Source: Acidobacteriota bacterium
GTDB lineage: Bacteria > Acidobacteriota > Holophagae > Acanthopleuribacterales > Acanthopleuribacteraceae
Length of the DNA: 64,000 nt
Assembly (NCBI GenBank): GCA_020439745.1
Contig: JAGQSC010000050.1
Coordinates: forward strand, 62,001-126,000
Direction of reading: 5' to 3'
Shown here one piece after another: positions 17,994-27,684 of this stretch. The notes under the pieces are model-generated. The model saw nothing but the letters and a program-made list of their open reading frames with translations. It had not been told where the DNA came from and ran no database searches. Position numbers and translations under genes: made by a program. Numbering within the stretch: the stretch's first letter is position 1; the number at the start of each line of letters is the position of its first letter.

Positions 17994-19052
17994 TCAGCGG
18001 ACAGGATCTTCCAGCAAGATTAATTGGCCTGCGTCCACATCCAGACGCGCCATTGCACCTATGGGGACTGTGGTTTGCTCGCGAATGTGGCCGATCATCA
18101 GACCACGCAGGACCGGAATTCCCAGATTGCCTAAACGATCATTCAAAACACGCTCCAACGACCAAGTTGGAGGCGTGTCTTTGTTGCAATCGGTGCACTT
18201 ACCAAAGGCAATCCCTGCCAACTGGTGAAGACGGCCAGCTACGATGAGATGGGTTAACATCCCGTCGATGCGGTAGGGCCTCTCGTCCACATCTTCAAGA
18301 AACAGGATCTTGCCGCGGTAGTCAGGTTCGTAAGGTGTTCCCACCAATTTGGTCATCAGAGATAGGTTCCCTCCAATGAGTTGACCTTCAGCCGTCCCAG
18401 GTGAAATGCGAATTAATCGATTCTCTCGCTCAGCTTTACCTTCACCAGCTTCAAACGGTGGAGGTGCCCCCAAAACGTGTCCCTTGGCTTCGCCACTCAT
18501 GGTCACTCGTTTGAATTCGTTCAGGGTGTACTCGGAATACTCCTGGCGAGCCACCGGCCCGTGAAAGGTAATCATCCGTGATTTGGCGGAAATGGCGTTC
18601 AACAATGCGGTGATGTCGCTAAACCCAATAATTAGTTTGGCGTTCTTTGCGATCCGTTCGTAGTCGAGCAAATGAAGCATGCGCAGCGTACCAAAACCAC
18701 CACGCAAACACATGATGGCATCCACACTATCGTCGTCGAACATGGCTTGCACGTCCTCAGCCCGGTCCTCATCGCGGCCGGCCAGGTAGCCATCTCGCTG
18801 GAAGAGATACTTACCCTCTTTGGTCTTGAAACCCATTGAGGCCACAACGTCCAAAGCCCAGCGGATATCCTCATCTTCCCAAGCGTTGCTCGCAGGTGCG
18901 ATCACGCCCACTGTTTGTCCAGGCAAAAGCCGTTTAGGTTTTAGGAAACCCAATTCTTTCATCACGGTATCTCCCGAATGGGCCGGGCCAGCGGCTGCAA
19001 GAGCGAGGCTCACGCCGATGGTCTGCTTCAAAAATGTGCGTCGCGCTGCCAT
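17994..19052 (-). CDS. S66-family LD-carboxypeptidase (LdcA/MccF-like), with Tat-like leader
   Basis: About 352 residues. The N-terminus, ARRTFLKQTIG followed by an Ala-rich hydrophobic run, resembles a Tat or Sec leader, so the enzyme may be periplasmic rather than cytoplasmic like E. coli LdcA. S66 landmarks are present: GVIAPAS, CLRGGFGTLR, the nucleophile region GFSDITALLNA, LEDVDERPYRIDGML with the catalytic Glu, and MIGHIREQ with the catalytic His. The family removes the terminal D-Ala from murein tetrapeptides or cleaves related amide bonds. ATG at 19052 follows AAGGAG 12 nt upstream; a start at 19091 is less likely. Confidence 0.82.
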   Translation of the reverse strand: MAARRTFLKQTIGVSLALAAAGPAHSGDTVMKELGFLKPKRLLPGQTVGVIAPASNAWEDEDIRWALDVVASMGFKTKEGKYLFQRDGYLAGRDEDRAEDVQAMFDDDSVDAIMCLRGGFGTLRMLHLLDYERIAKNAKLIIGFSDITALLNAISAKSRMITFHGPVARQEYSEYTLNEFKRVTMSGEAKGHVLGAPPPFEAGEGKAERENRLIRISPGTAEGQLIGGNLSLMTKLVGTPYEPDYRGKILFLEDVDERPYRIDGMLTHLIVAGRLHQLAGIAFGKCTDCNKDTPPTWSLERVLNDRLGNLGIPVLRGLMIGHIREQTTVPIGAMARLDVDAGQLILLEDPVR

Positions 19053-19127
19053 GGGTGGTCGCAACTCCTTTAAACCTTGACGTTGGACCATTCTAAACGA
19101 ACCCCATCGCCAACAAAAGGCAATGCG

Positions 19128-20048
19128 TTAATTGCCGCCTGAGTCCGACGCCAGTCGCTGTTGCATTTCATACCACTCGTCAAATCGTTGCTGCATGGCC
19201 TGGTAGTCGGCGTCATTGTCCACATCGATGGCGGAACCGCCGATATCGGTAATCACCAAACGAAAACGGGCACCGATGATCTTGGAAATCATCCGCTCCC
19301 CGCGATTCACATGAATTCGGTTCGCCAGCCATTTGGCCAAACGCATGTGGCCCCGCACCTCGGTGACTCGTGCCATGTGAATACAAACAAAATACCAAAT
19401 TGCTGCAGGAAGCCGAATGGCTTGTGGAAACAACACCGCCACTAGACCCAGCGCGTTGCGAATGCGTTTCTGGTAACGCAGCGCGTATATTTTCCGTATG
19501 TACTGGCCGTGCCGCACGCCACCCGGGCGAACGAGGTGCAGGTTATTCACACGCAACCTTACACCGCGGAAGGCGAAGGTTGCCATTTGCACACCAGGCT
19601 GCGATTCAGTAGGCGCAAAACGCGCCAGCGCAGCGGCTGTCGTCATGCCTGTCTGCAGGTCAAACGCTTCTGCATCACAGCGGTCTAAGAACTGATTGAT
19701 CTCACCGGCTGTGATCAAAGGAACGTCTGACGGCATGATCATGTACACCTTATTTGGGTCCGAGCCCAGGGAGTCGTGTACGGAATAAATGTTCGATACG
19801 ATATCCTGGCTCTCTTCGTAACAGGTCACGGGAATACCCGTGGCAGGATACTCGATTTCTTTGAGATGTTCTTCAAGGCGTTGCTTGGGGCCTACCACGT
19901 GAATGCTGGCGATTCTGGGCACATCCTGCAATTGGCGCAGAATCCATTGCAGTATGGACCGTCCCTTTACTTTGAGGAAGGCCTTGTTTTCCGATTCGCG
20001 GACCTCGCGGTAACTTTCACCGCTGCCCGCGAGGATAATGCATTCCAT
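19128..20048 (-). CDS. MobA-like NTP-transferase domain protein
   Basis: A 306-residue protein. The first 200 residues are a nucleotidyltransferase fold: CIILAGSGE replaces the usual LAGGxGxR loop, followed by ENKAFLKVKGRSIL and YMIMPSDVPLIT, where PSDVP is the metal-binding aspartate. The C-terminal third has a hydrophobic stretch (LGLVAVLFPQAIRLPAAIWYFVC) and ends with a second conserved-looking block ITDIGGSAIDVDNDADY, typical of MobA/IspD-like enzymes in which the product sugar or cofactor is bound. The substrate is unknown. The Arg of the canonical loop is missing. Confidence 0.7.
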   Translation of the reverse strand: MECIILAGSGESYREVRESENKAFLKVKGRSILQWILRQLQDVPRIASIHVVGPKQRLEEHLKEIEYPATGIPVTCYEESQDIVSNIYSVHDSLGSDPNKVYMIMPSDVPLITAGEINQFLDRCDAEAFDLQTGMTTAAALARFAPTESQPGVQMATFAFRGVRLRVNNLHLVRPGGVRHGQYIRKIYALRYQKRIRNALGLVAVLFPQAIRLPAAIWYFVCIHMARVTEVRGHMRLAKWLANRIHVNRGERMISKIIGARFRLVITDIGGSAIDVDNDADYQAMQQRFDEWYEMQQRLASDSGGN

Positions 20049-20153
20049 GTACGAAACTCGCCACCCTTAACGCCTTGGGTATACGGATACCCGTCTGAAT
20101 TAATAGCACCGCTGGGCACCCCTGTCCAGGAATAATGTCGCACTGCGGCAATG

Positions 20154-20894
20154 CTATAGGGTCAGACCTCCGTCGGCGACCATGACGGACCCAGTCGTGA
20201 AAGAGCTTTCACCACTGGCCAAGTAACAGGCAAGACCCGCAATTTCATTGGGGTCCGCCATTCGTTTCAGAGGCGTGTGCTTGATGACAGGGTCTGCCAA
20301 CTTTGGGTTTGCCCAAATGGCCTCACTGAATTGGGTTTTCACAAAGCCAGGCGCAATCGCATTGACCCGAATACCCATGGGGCCAAGCTCTTTTGCCAGA
20401 ACTTTGGTGGCCATAATCAAGGCTGCCTTCAATACTGAGTAAGCACCCATGCCGGGATACACGCGGAGGCCAGCAATGGATGCAATGTTAATAATTGAAC
20501 CGCCACCCTTGGCCACCATGCCAGGTATGCACAGGCGAGCCGCATGAAGCGATGCCAGTAGGTTCACATCAAGCATTTTCTGCCAAGCGTCTGTGCCGCA
20601 CTCCAACATGGGCCCAAAATGAGGATTTGTGACGGCATTGTTGATGAGAATATCTGGATCGCCATAGGTTTTCTTGGCAAATGCCACGAGTGCTTCCAGA
20701 TCCTCAGAAGACCCCACGTGACAAGGAAAACCAGCCACATCGCCACATCCATCCAGCAGGGCTAGCGCCTGATCCACATTCTCCTGCTTGCGTGAAGAAA
20801 TGACCACTTTGGCACCTCGTGCTGCCAACCCCTTAGCCACCGCCAAACCAATACCGCGAGTAGCACCCGTAACCATTGCGACACGTCCATCCAT
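20154..20894 (-). CDS. SDR-family NAD(P)-dependent oxidoreductase (FabG-like)
   Basis: About 246 residues. The cofactor loop TGATRGIG, the NNA motif (INNAVTN), the catalytic Ser in IINIASIAG and the YSVLK (YxxxK) motif are all present, and the C-terminal DGGLTL is standard for classical SDRs. The reaction is probably reduction or oxidation of a hydroxyl or oxoacyl group; the substrate is unknown. ATG at 20894 follows GAGGTGATTGAAG with correct spacing; a TTG two codons upstream would overlap the ribosome-binding site. It is divergent from the YihY gene. Confidence 0.85.
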   Translation of the reverse strand: MDGRVAMVTGATRGIGLAVAKGLAARGAKVVISSRKQENVDQALALLDGCGDVAGFPCHVGSSEDLEALVAFAKKTYGDPDILINNAVTNPHFGPMLECGTDAWQKMLDVNLLASLHAARLCIPGMVAKGGGSIINIASIAGLRVYPGMGAYSVLKAALIMATKVLAKELGPMGIRVNAIAPGFVKTQFSEAIWANPKLADPVIKHTPLKRMADPNEIAGLACYLASGESSFTTGSVMVADGGLTL

Positions 20895-20918
20895 CTTCAA
20901 TCACCTCACACAGTTATA

Positions 20919-22274
20919 ATGGACATGGTACAACAGCTGACACAAAAGGAACGGACATTGCTGCAATCCATTTGGAACTTACTCAGTGGCAAAAGCGAAC
21001 GCACCATTTGGGACATCGAGATTAGCGAACTTCCCACGTTACCCGCTTGGGGACTGCGTTTGGCGAGGATCGGCGCTCTGATTGTTCGTAAGTTTCGCCA
21101 AGATGAATTACCTGTACGGGCAACGGTTCTGACCCTGACCACATTGATGTCACTCGCGCCGCTCTTGGTGATTGGCTACGCACTCCTGAAGGGGCTGGGA
21201 TTTGGCCCGGAGCTACTCAATCGATTGGTGGGCTTGACGGCGGAAATGCCTGAAGAGTTCCAGGGCATCGTGAAACAGGTGGTGGCGGCTGTCGAAGCAA
21301 CGGACTTTTCCAAGCTGGGCGGACTGGGCGCTATGATCTTATTTGTCATGGTGGTCCAAACACTGGGCACTATTGAAAAGGCATTTAATCGAGTTTGGGG
21401 TGTTCCGCAGAATCGGCCATTCATGCAGAAGATTACGCACTATGTGTCCATTGTCGTGATCGTGCCGGTGACGATTGCAACTGCCTTAACGGTTTCAGCT
21501 CAAGTCAACATGGACATGTTGGAGCAAAGCGGTCTCGTCCGACTGGTACCTGGATTTGTGACTTGGCTGGCACTCACGTTTTTGTATCTCTACATGCCCA
21601 ACACCCGAGTTCGGCCCCTTCCTGCTATGGCGGCAGCCGCATTAATCACCATCGCATGGTTTGTGTGGTTTCGAACCTATATCACCCTTCAACCAGGCGT
21701 GACCCGCCTCAATGTTCTTTACGGTACCCTGGCTTCGGTACCCATCTTTCTTGCATGGCTGTATGTGGGTTGGACGATTGTGCTGATGGGCGCCGTGCTG
21801 ACCTTTGCGTTCCAAACACACCGCACTTTTGAAGAGTCACGCCGCAGCACGCGGCTGGCCCCGCGCGCGCAATTCCATTTGGCGGTTGACTTACTGCTAT
21901 GGTGTGACCGAGCCTTTCAGGCTCAATCAGCGCCCCTGAACGCAGAGGTCTATGTCCAAGACACGTCAGCCCCTTTGGCAGATACCCGAGAGGTGCTCAA
22001 CAGAATGATCCAGGCCGGCTGGGTTGCTGAAGTCAGTCAAAATGCGCGCGATGATTCCGTGGTGTTGGTCACCGACTTGAAACACATTCCTCTGGAAGCC
22101 GTGCTGGCTCAGATTGCAGGATCAATTCCCGATGACATGCAATTGGCAGCAGAGGATCAGTTCAAATCAGAGTTGGATCGGTTACTTTCAGTTGGCATCA
22201 AGAACTTGACTATGGCTGACTTGCGCAGCTGGCAGCCTGCACCTCAACCCACCCTGCTGGAAGCGTCTAGCTAA
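20919..22274 (+). CDS. YihY/BrkB-family inner membrane protein
   Basis: The frame encodes 451 residues. The central part (about 40-310) carries the six-helix YihY/virulence factor BrkB domain: RATVLTLTTLMSLAPLL, a PSF-like RPFMQKITHYV segment, WLALTFLYLYMPN, LNVLYGTLASVPIFLAWLYVGW. The last 130 residues form a soluble domain seen in Gram-negative homologues. Function is unsettled; it was once called RNase BN, wrongly. The start is doubtful: ATG at 20919 has no ribosome-binding site, while TTG at 20958 in the same frame follows AAAAGGA by 7 nt. A TATAAT at 20915-20920 overlaps the ATG, which would place it at the transcription start. Confidence 0.8.
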   Translation: MDMVQQLTQKERTLLQSIWNLLSGKSERTIWDIEISELPTLPAWGLRLARIGALIVRKFRQDELPVRATVLTLTTLMSLAPLLVIGYALLKGLGFGPELLNRLVGLTAEMPEEFQGIVKQVVAAVEATDFSKLGGLGAMILFVMVVQTLGTIEKAFNRVWGVPQNRPFMQKITHYVSIVVIVPVTIATALTVSAQVNMDMLEQSGLVRLVPGFVTWLALTFLYLYMPNTRVRPLPAMAAAALITIAWFVWFRTYITLQPGVTRLNVLYGTLASVPIFLAWLYVGWTIVLMGAVLTFAFQTHRTFEESRRSTRLAPRAQFHLAVDLLLWCDRAFQAQSAPLNAEVYVQDTSAPLADTREVLNRMIQAGWVAEVSQNARDDSVVLVTDLKHIPLEAVLAQIAGSIPDDMQLAAEDQFKSELDRLLSVGIKNLTMADLRSWQPAPQPTLLEASS

Positions 22275-22345
22275 CTCCTTCTGTCCTGTGTATACTAGAG
22301 GGCTCGTTCGGATGCCCTTGTGGTTGCGGCATCAACGATACATGT

Positions 22346-22431
22346 GCGAGGGTGGCGAAATTGGCAGACGCACCAGATTTAGGTTCTGGCGGTTAATCAC
22401 CGTGGGGGTTCGAGTCCCCCCTCTCGCACCA
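22346..22431 (+). tRNA. tRNA-Leu (anticodon UAG)
   Basis: The acceptor stem pairs GCGAGGG with CTCTCGC (one G-U wobble). The anticodon stem CCAGA/TCTGG encloses the loop TTTAGGT, so the anticodon is UAG at 22380-22382. The long variable arm (GGCGGTTAATCACCG region) is the class II arm of tRNA-Leu, and the T arm is GGGGGTTCGAGTCCCCC. CCA is encoded at 22429-22431. A -10-like TATACT lies about 50 nt upstream. The trigger factor gene begins 38 nt downstream. Confidence 0.95.
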
Positions 22432-22469
22432 TTTTTCCAAATGACCATCAACAGTTAAAGGACCACTCC

Positions 22470-23921
22470 ATGCAATCAAAGATCACCCAGAAAAGCCCTA
22501 CCCGAGTGACTGCCGAAGTCACATTGGATTGGGATAAGGCTGCGCCCCATTTCCAGAAGGCGCTGAGAGAAATCCAGAACCAAGTCACATTGCCAGGCTT
22601 CCGCAAAGGCAAGGCACCCGCTGTTATTTTGAAGCGTCGTTACCGTGACGAAATCACGCAAGAAGTCGTACGACATTTGGTACCGTCGAGCATTGATGAC
22701 CTGATCAAAGAAAAGGACATCAAAATGGTGGGATTGCGGCATCTCCATCGCGCCGAGATCAAAGAAAATGAGTCTTTTGTTTACGAAGCCGATCTGGACG
22801 TGGTCCCAGAGTTTGAGTTGAAGCCCTACACCGGGATTGAAGTGGAATCCTTAAAGGTAAAGGTCGATGAACACGCTGTTGAACACGATTTGGAGCATAT
22901 GCTTGAACACAGTGCGTCGGATATACCTGTTGAGGACCGTGCCGTCGCGATGGGCGACGTGGTGAAAGCCGATCTCACTGTCATTGATGTGGATGCCGCT
23001 GAATCACTCCTCAACGTGGACAGCTACGAGATCTACACTGAAGACCATCATGGCCATCCGGTTTTGATCAATGCCGTAATTGGCATGAACTCCGGCGAAT
23101 TCAAGGAAGTCGAGTTTACGGGTGCAGACGATGATCCGTTCGTGACCTGGAGAGGAAAGAATCTCAAGGCCTACATTGAGATCCAACACATCGCAAAACG
23201 AGAGAAACCGGAACTCAACGACGCTTTCGCCGTCTCCAAGGGGTTTGACAATTTGAAAGCCTTGAAGGATGACGTCCGCGGAAAACTCGCCAAACGCGGC
23301 GAAGACCAAGAACGTGACCGCCTGATGAGCGTCGTGCTCGGCAAGATCGTGGAGCAGTACGATTTCGAATTGCCTGAATCCATGGTTCACGAAGAAGCAG
23401 AAAACCAACTCAATCAACAACTCCGTCCCCTGGCTCATTTGTTAAAGAAGAACCCTCTCGATCAGAAGACGATGACCAGCCTGTATGAAAGTATGTTGCC
23501 TCAGGCGGCAGGTGCCGTTCGCTTGGAATTGGTCCTGAATCGCATCGCAGACGACTTAAAAATCGAAATCGCAGATGAGGATCTGAACAAAGAATTGGAA
23601 GAAGCCGCCAAGCATGAGCGTTTCGCAGATGTAGCTGACTTCCGCAGTAAGTTGGAGCAATCAGGCCGTTTACAAAACATTGTTGATTTCATGCGACGCC
23701 GCGCCTCAATCGACATCATTCTGGACAAAGCCAAACTGAAAAAGGTTGATGCTTTGACCACGGAAGTTACCGATCCTGAGGAAGAGGACAAGAAACCGAC
23801 AAAGAAGACGACCAAGAAGAAGTCCGCACCCAAAAAGTCGGCTGCAGAAGCAGATACCACAGAAGAGAAACCGAAAAAGAAACGTACATCTAAAAAGAAA
23901 GCTGCCGACGCGGGCGAGTAA
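22470..23921 (+). CDS. tig: Trigger factor, ribosome-bound chaperone
   Basis: The N-terminal ribosome-binding domain has the signature LPGFRKGKAPAVILKRRY. The helical C-terminal chaperone arms are present. The middle FKBP-type prolyl isomerase domain is degenerate: the expected PGFxxxLxGM pocket reads HPVLINAVIGM, and the YHAEELAG-type segment is absent, so isomerase activity is doubtful. At 483 residues it exceeds the usual 430 or so because of a Lys-rich tail (about 440-483, repeated KKTTKKK, PKKS and KPKKKR blocks). The order tig-clpP-clpX is the classical one. The start follows AAAGGACCACTCC. Confidence 0.92.
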   Translation: MQSKITQKSPTRVTAEVTLDWDKAAPHFQKALREIQNQVTLPGFRKGKAPAVILKRRYRDEITQEVVRHLVPSSIDDLIKEKDIKMVGLRHLHRAEIKENESFVYEADLDVVPEFELKPYTGIEVESLKVKVDEHAVEHDLEHMLEHSASDIPVEDRAVAMGDVVKADLTVIDVDAAESLLNVDSYEIYTEDHHGHPVLINAVIGMNSGEFKEVEFTGADDDPFVTWRGKNLKAYIEIQHIAKREKPELNDAFAVSKGFDNLKALKDDVRGKLAKRGEDQERDRLMSVVLGKIVEQYDFELPESMVHEEAENQLNQQLRPLAHLLKKNPLDQKTMTSLYESMLPQAAGAVRLELVLNRIADDLKIEIADEDLNKELEEAAKHERFADVADFRSKLEQSGRLQNIVDFMRRRASIDIILDKAKLKKVDALTTEVTDPEEEDKKPTKKTTKKKSAPKKSAAEADTTEEKPKKKRTSKKKAADAGE

Positions 23922-23933
23922 AGGGAGGATTTT

Positions 23934-24518
23934 GTGCCATTAGTACCAATCGTTGTTGAACAAACAAGTCGCGGAGAGCGCAGTTACGATATCTATTCAC
24001 GGTTATTAAAGGACGGAATCATATTCGTTGGCGAACCGATCACTGATCATGTGGCCAACCTCGTTATTTCTCAATTGCTGTTCCTAGAGGCTGAAGACCC
24101 AGAACGCGACACAAGCATATACATCAATTCACCCGGTGGCAGTGTGACAGCGGGACTGGCCATTTTCGACACGATGAACCTCGTCAAACAGGACGTCTGC
24201 ACGATCTGTGTGGGCCAAGCAGCCAGCATGGGCGCATTTCTGCTAGCAGGCGGTACCCGAGGCAAGCGTTATGCCCTTCCCAACTCGCGAATCCTCATCC
24301 ATCAACCCTTGGGTGGCGCACAGGGTCAGGCCAGCGATATCGAGATTCATGCACGGGAAATTTTGAGGATGCGAGAGCAGCTCAATAAGATCCTTGCAGA
24401 AAATACCAGTCAGCCACTTAAAAGAATCCAGAAGGATACCGATAGAGACTATATAATGACTCCTGAGGAGGCACAGGAGTACGGCATTATCGATAGTGTT
24501 ATCACGCAACGCAGCTAA
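23934..24518 (+). CDS. clpP: ATP-dependent Clp protease proteolytic subunit
   Basis: A 194-residue S14 serine peptidase. The catalytic triad is visible: Ser in GQAASMGAF, His in [10 protein letters not shown] and Asp in QKDTDRDY. The axial and handle motifs [18 protein letters not shown] are canonical. It forms the double heptamer that degrades substrates unfolded by ClpX, encoded directly downstream. It begins with GTG, preceded by GGGAGG, 12 nt after tig. Confidence 0.97.
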   Translation: MPLVPIVVEQTSRGERSYDIYSRLLKDGIIFVGEPITDHVANLVISQLLFLEAEDPERDTSIYINSPGGSVTAGLAIFDTMNLVKQDVCTICVGQAASMGAFLLAGGTRGKRYALPNSRILIHQPLGGAQGQASDIEIHAREILRMREQLNKILAENTSQPLKRIQKDTDRDYIMTPEEAQEYGIIDSVITQRS

Positions 24519-24539
24519 TCACCACGGAGTACAACCAGC

Positions 24540-25778
24540 ATGAAATCTCCCCGCGATCTCAGATGCTCATTCTGTAACAAAAGTCAGCGAGAAGTTAAGA
24601 AACTGATTGCCGGACCCAATGTATACATTTGCGATGAGTGTGTGACGGTATGCACCGACATCATTCAGGAAGAGCAGATCTATGATGCGAAACCTGAACA
24701 CCGTCTATTCAAACCGCTGGAAATAAAAGAGTTTCTAGACGAGTATGTGCTGGGCCAGGACGAAGCCAAGAAAAAACTTTCGGTGGCGGTTTACCTGCAT
24801 TACAAGCGTATTTCTATACCGAAACCCAAAAAGGACGATGTGGAACTCGAAAAGAGCAACATCCTCATGATTGGTGACACCGGAACGGGAAAAACATTGC
24901 TGGCGAGAACTTTGGCGCGCATTCTCGATGTGCCTTTTGCCATTGTCGACGCAACCACACTTACCGAAGCTGGGTATGTGGGTGAAGATGTTGAGAACAT
25001 CTTACTTCGTCTTTTGCAAGCGGCAGATTATGACATTGAACGCGCCCAACGCGGTATCATCTATATCGACGAGATCGACAAGATTTCTCGCAAGAGCGAC
25101 AACCCCAGCATCACCCGCGATGTGAGCGGTGAGGGCGTGCAGCAGGCGTTGCTGAAGATTCTTGAGGGAACGGTAGCCAACGTGCCACCACAAGGTGGCC
25201 GCAAACATCCGCACCAGGAATTTTATCAGGTGGATACGACAAATATCCTGTTTATCTGTGGCGGAGCTTTCGTGGGTTTGGACAAGTTAATCGAGCGACG
25301 AATGGGTAAGAAGTCGATGGGTTTTACTTCGCGAAACAAAGAAAAAGTCATCATTTCCAAAGACAAAGAGCACATCTTCTCCCATGTGGTTCCTGAAGAC
25401 CTGATGAAATTTGGTTTGATTCCAGAGTTCGTCGGGCGGGTACCGGTGATTGCACACTTGAATCCACTCACGGAAGAGGATTTGGTCCAAATTCTCACCA
25501 AACCCCGCAACGCATTGGTGCGCCAATATCAGAAGATGTTTGAATTGGAAGGCGTGGAGCTGAAGTTTCAGAAGGAAGCCATCGCCATGATTGCCAAGAA
25601 AGCTATTCAAAGAAGGCTGGGCGCCCGTGGCTTGCGTCTCATTATGGAAGATCTAATGCTCGACTATCTGTTCGAATTGCCAACCGCAACAGATCGCGAC
25701 CAAGAGATGACCATTACCGCCGAAATGATCAAACAAAAACAATTCAAGTTCCTTCAAGTTGAGGACATGGCGGGCTGA
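24540..25778 (+). CDS. clpX: ATP-dependent Clp protease ATP-binding subunit ClpX
   Basis: The 412-residue unfoldase has an N-terminal zinc finger (CSFC and CDEC), Walker A GDTGTGKT, Walker [11 protein letters not shown], the GYVGEDVE pore motif, sensor regions ([13 protein letters not shown]) and the C-terminal [11 protein letters not shown] block. An IGF-type ClpP-docking loop is represented by KSMGFTSRN or a nearby variant; the exact tripeptide is less clear. It follows clpP by 21 nt and recognises proteins for degradation or remodelling. Confidence 0.97.
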   Translation: MKSPRDLRCSFCNKSQREVKKLIAGPNVYICDECVTVCTDIIQEEQIYDAKPEHRLFKPLEIKEFLDEYVLGQDEAKKKLSVAVYLHYKRISIPKPKKDDVELEKSNILMIGDTGTGKTLLARTLARILDVPFAIVDATTLTEAGYVGEDVENILLRLLQAADYDIERAQRGIIYIDEIDKISRKSDNPSITRDVSGEGVQQALLKILEGTVANVPPQGGRKHPHQEFYQVDTTNILFICGGAFVGLDKLIERRMGKKSMGFTSRNKEKVIISKDKEHIFSHVVPEDLMKFGLIPEFVGRVPVIAHLNPLTEEDLVQILTKPRNALVRQYQKMFELEGVELKFQKEAIAMIAKKAIQRRLGARGLRLIMEDLMLDYLFELPTATDRDQEMTITAEMIKQKQFKFLQVEDMAG

Positions 25779-25808
25779 TCGCATCGGTCGCAACAATGAA
25801 GGTTCAAT

Positions 25809-26432
25809 GTGCACGTAAAAACAGCTGAATACACTCATTCTGCGGCCAAACCTTCTCAGTTTGTAAAGCGTCCCGTGCCGCATTTCGTATTTGCGGGCCG
25901 ATCAAATGTGGGCAAATCCAGCTTGTTGAACGCACTTCTCAATCGCAAATCGTTGGCTCACACCTCCAAAACGCCGGGGAAAACCCGACTCGTGAACTAT
26001 TTCTTAGTCAACGATCGTTTGTTTTTTGTGGATCTGCCTGGATACGGCTTTGCCAAAGTCAGTAAGAAGGAGCAAGAGCAATGGGGCAAGTTAGTCGATG
26101 CCTACCTGCGCGAAACACCTTACATTGCGACCGTCTTCTTGTTAATGGATATTCGGCATGACCCTTCAGCTCACGACAAACAAATGCTAGAATGGTTGCT
26201 CCATTACCAAATCCCATTCAATCTCATACTGACAAAGGCGGACAAATTGTCCAAATCTCAAGTCATCCGCCAACGCGCCCAGTTTGCACGCATTTTTGGC
26301 TTAGCCCCAGAAATCATCTTCGCCACTTCTTCGGCAAACAAATTCGGTGTACAAGACGTATGGAGCCAAATCACCCACCACTATCATCGAATGCGCGAGC
26401 TGATGTTTGATTCGAAGGAAACATCGTGTTGA
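25809..26432 (+). CDS. engB: YihA/EngB ribosome-biogenesis GTPase
   Basis: A 207-residue TRAFAC GTPase: G1 [12 protein letters not shown], the G2 region [13 protein letters not shown]3 [11 protein letters not shown]4 TKADKLS and G5 ATSSAN. Members assist maturation of the large ribosomal subunit and are also called YsxC. Start is GTG at 25809 after GAAGG. The stop overlaps the rho start by 7 nt, so expression of the two is linked. Confidence 0.95.
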   Translation: MHVKTAEYTHSAAKPSQFVKRPVPHFVFAGRSNVGKSSLLNALLNRKSLAHTSKTPGKTRLVNYFLVNDRLFFVDLPGYGFAKVSKKEQEQWGKLVDAYLRETPYIATVFLLMDIRHDPSAHDKQMLEWLLHYQIPFNLILTKADKLSKSQVIRQRAQFARIFGLAPEIIFATSSANKFGVQDVWSQITHHYHRMRELMFDSKETSC

Positions 26433-27682
26433 ATATTGCGGAACTTAAGGAAAAGAGTATTGAAGACCTGCTGAAACAGGCCAAAAAGCACAAGTTGGAG
26501 GGCCTCTCGGGCAAGCGGAAGCAAGAACTCATTTTCGCCATTCTTCAAGCTCAAGCCGAAGCCAGCGGACTGATTTTCAGCGAAGGTGTACTTGAAGTCC
26601 TGCCAGATGGCTTTGGTTTTTTGCGCGCCCCTGAGTACAACTATTTGCCCGGTCCCGATGATGTATACGTGGCCCCCTCTCAGATCAGACGCTTTGAGCT
26701 TCAAACGGGTGATACCTTGAGTGGTCAAATCCGCCCACCAAAAGAAGGAGAGAAATATTTTGCCCTGATCAAAATTGAAGCCATCAATTTTGAAGATCCT
26801 GAATCAACGGCTGATCGCACTTTGTTTGATAATTTGGTTCCCCTTTACCCGGAAGAGCGCATTCGTCTTGAAGTGTCGGGAGACAATCTGTCGAGTCGGG
26901 TCATGGATTTGATGACGCCGGTGGGCAAGGGTCAACGTGGCCTGATTGTCGCCCCGCCCCGCACGGGCAAGACCATGTTGTTACAGAACATCGCCAATTC
27001 AATCACCACCAACCACCCAGAAATTAATTTGATCGTATTGCTGATCGATGAACGGCCTGAAGAAGTCACGGACATGCAGCGCAGCGTGGAAGGCGAAGTG
27101 ATCAGTTCCACTTTTGATGAGCCCGCGACCCGTCATGTACAGGTTGCCGAGATGGTCATTGAAAAAGCCAAAAGACTTGTTGAATACAAACGCGATGTGG
27201 TCATTCTATTGGATTCCATCACGCGTCTGGCACGCGCCTACAACACCATCGTGCCACCTAGCGGAAAAGTGCTCAGTGGCGGTGTCGATTCCAATGCGTT
27301 GCAGAGACCGAAGCGCTTCTTTGGTGCGGCTCGCAATATTGAAGGTGGTGGGAGCCTGACCATCATCGCTACGGCCCTGGTAGAAACGGGATCGCGGATG
27401 GACGACGTGATTTTCGAAGAATTCAAGGGTACCGGCAACATGGAAATTATTCTTGATCGTCGCCTGTCAGACCGCCGTGTCTTCCCGGCCATCGATATAT
27501 CACGTTCGGGCACGCGCAAAGAGGAGTTGTTGCTGTCCCAGAAAGAACTCAACAGGCTTTGGGTGTTGCGAAAAGTATTGAACCCGCTTTCACCCCCCGA
27601 AGCGATGGAGTTGTTGTGCGACCGCATGTCGAAAACAAAATCCAACGAAGACTTTTTGGATTCCCTGACAAGGGGTGGTTAA
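26426..27682 (+). CDS. rho: Transcription termination factor Rho
   Basis: A 418-residue hexameric RNA helicase. The N-terminal helical hairpin begins [17 protein letters not shown], the RNA-binding cold-shock-like domain has [21 protein letters not shown], and the motor has Walker [10 protein letters not shown], Walker [17 protein letters not shown], and the Q and R loops ([21 protein letters not shown]). There is no long insertion, unlike many Actinobacteria. It begins with GTG, preceded by GAAGGA. The stop is 2 nt from the convergent gene's stop, with no obvious intrinsic terminator between them. Confidence 0.97.
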   Translation: MLNIAELKEKSIEDLLKQAKKHKLEGLSGKRKQELIFAILQAQAEASGLIFSEGVLEVLPDGFGFLRAPEYNYLPGPDDVYVAPSQIRRFELQTGDTLSGQIRPPKEGEKYFALIKIEAINFEDPESTADRTLFDNLVPLYPEERIRLEVSGDNLSSRVMDLMTPVGKGQRGLIVAPPRTGKTMLLQNIANSITTNHPEINLIVLLIDERPEEVTDMQRSVEGEVISSTFDEPATRHVQVAEMVIEKAKRLVEYKRDVVILLDSITRLARAYNTIVPPSGKVLSGGVDSNALQRPKRFFGAARNIEGGGSLTIIATALVETGSRMDDVIFEEFKGTGNMEIILDRRLSDRRVFPAIDISRSGTRKEELLLSQKELNRLWVLRKVLNPLSPPEAMELLCDRMSKTKSNEDFLDSLTRGG

Positions 27683-27684
27683 GA

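Noticed and set aside
20088-20103. Inverted repeat GGGTAT-ACGG-ATACCC between the nucleotidyltransferase and SDR genes
   Set aside because: The stem is perfect but no T-run follows on either strand, and no riboswitch-like context was visible.
22300-22335. GATGCC ... GGCATC hairpin upstream of tRNA-Leu
   Set aside because: Only six base pairs with a long loop; no T-run and no link to the tRNA structure.
23501-23860. Long antisense frame inside tig (Ser/Lys-rich)
   Set aside because: It mirrors the tig coding frame and its Lys-rich tail; no ribosome-binding site or domain.
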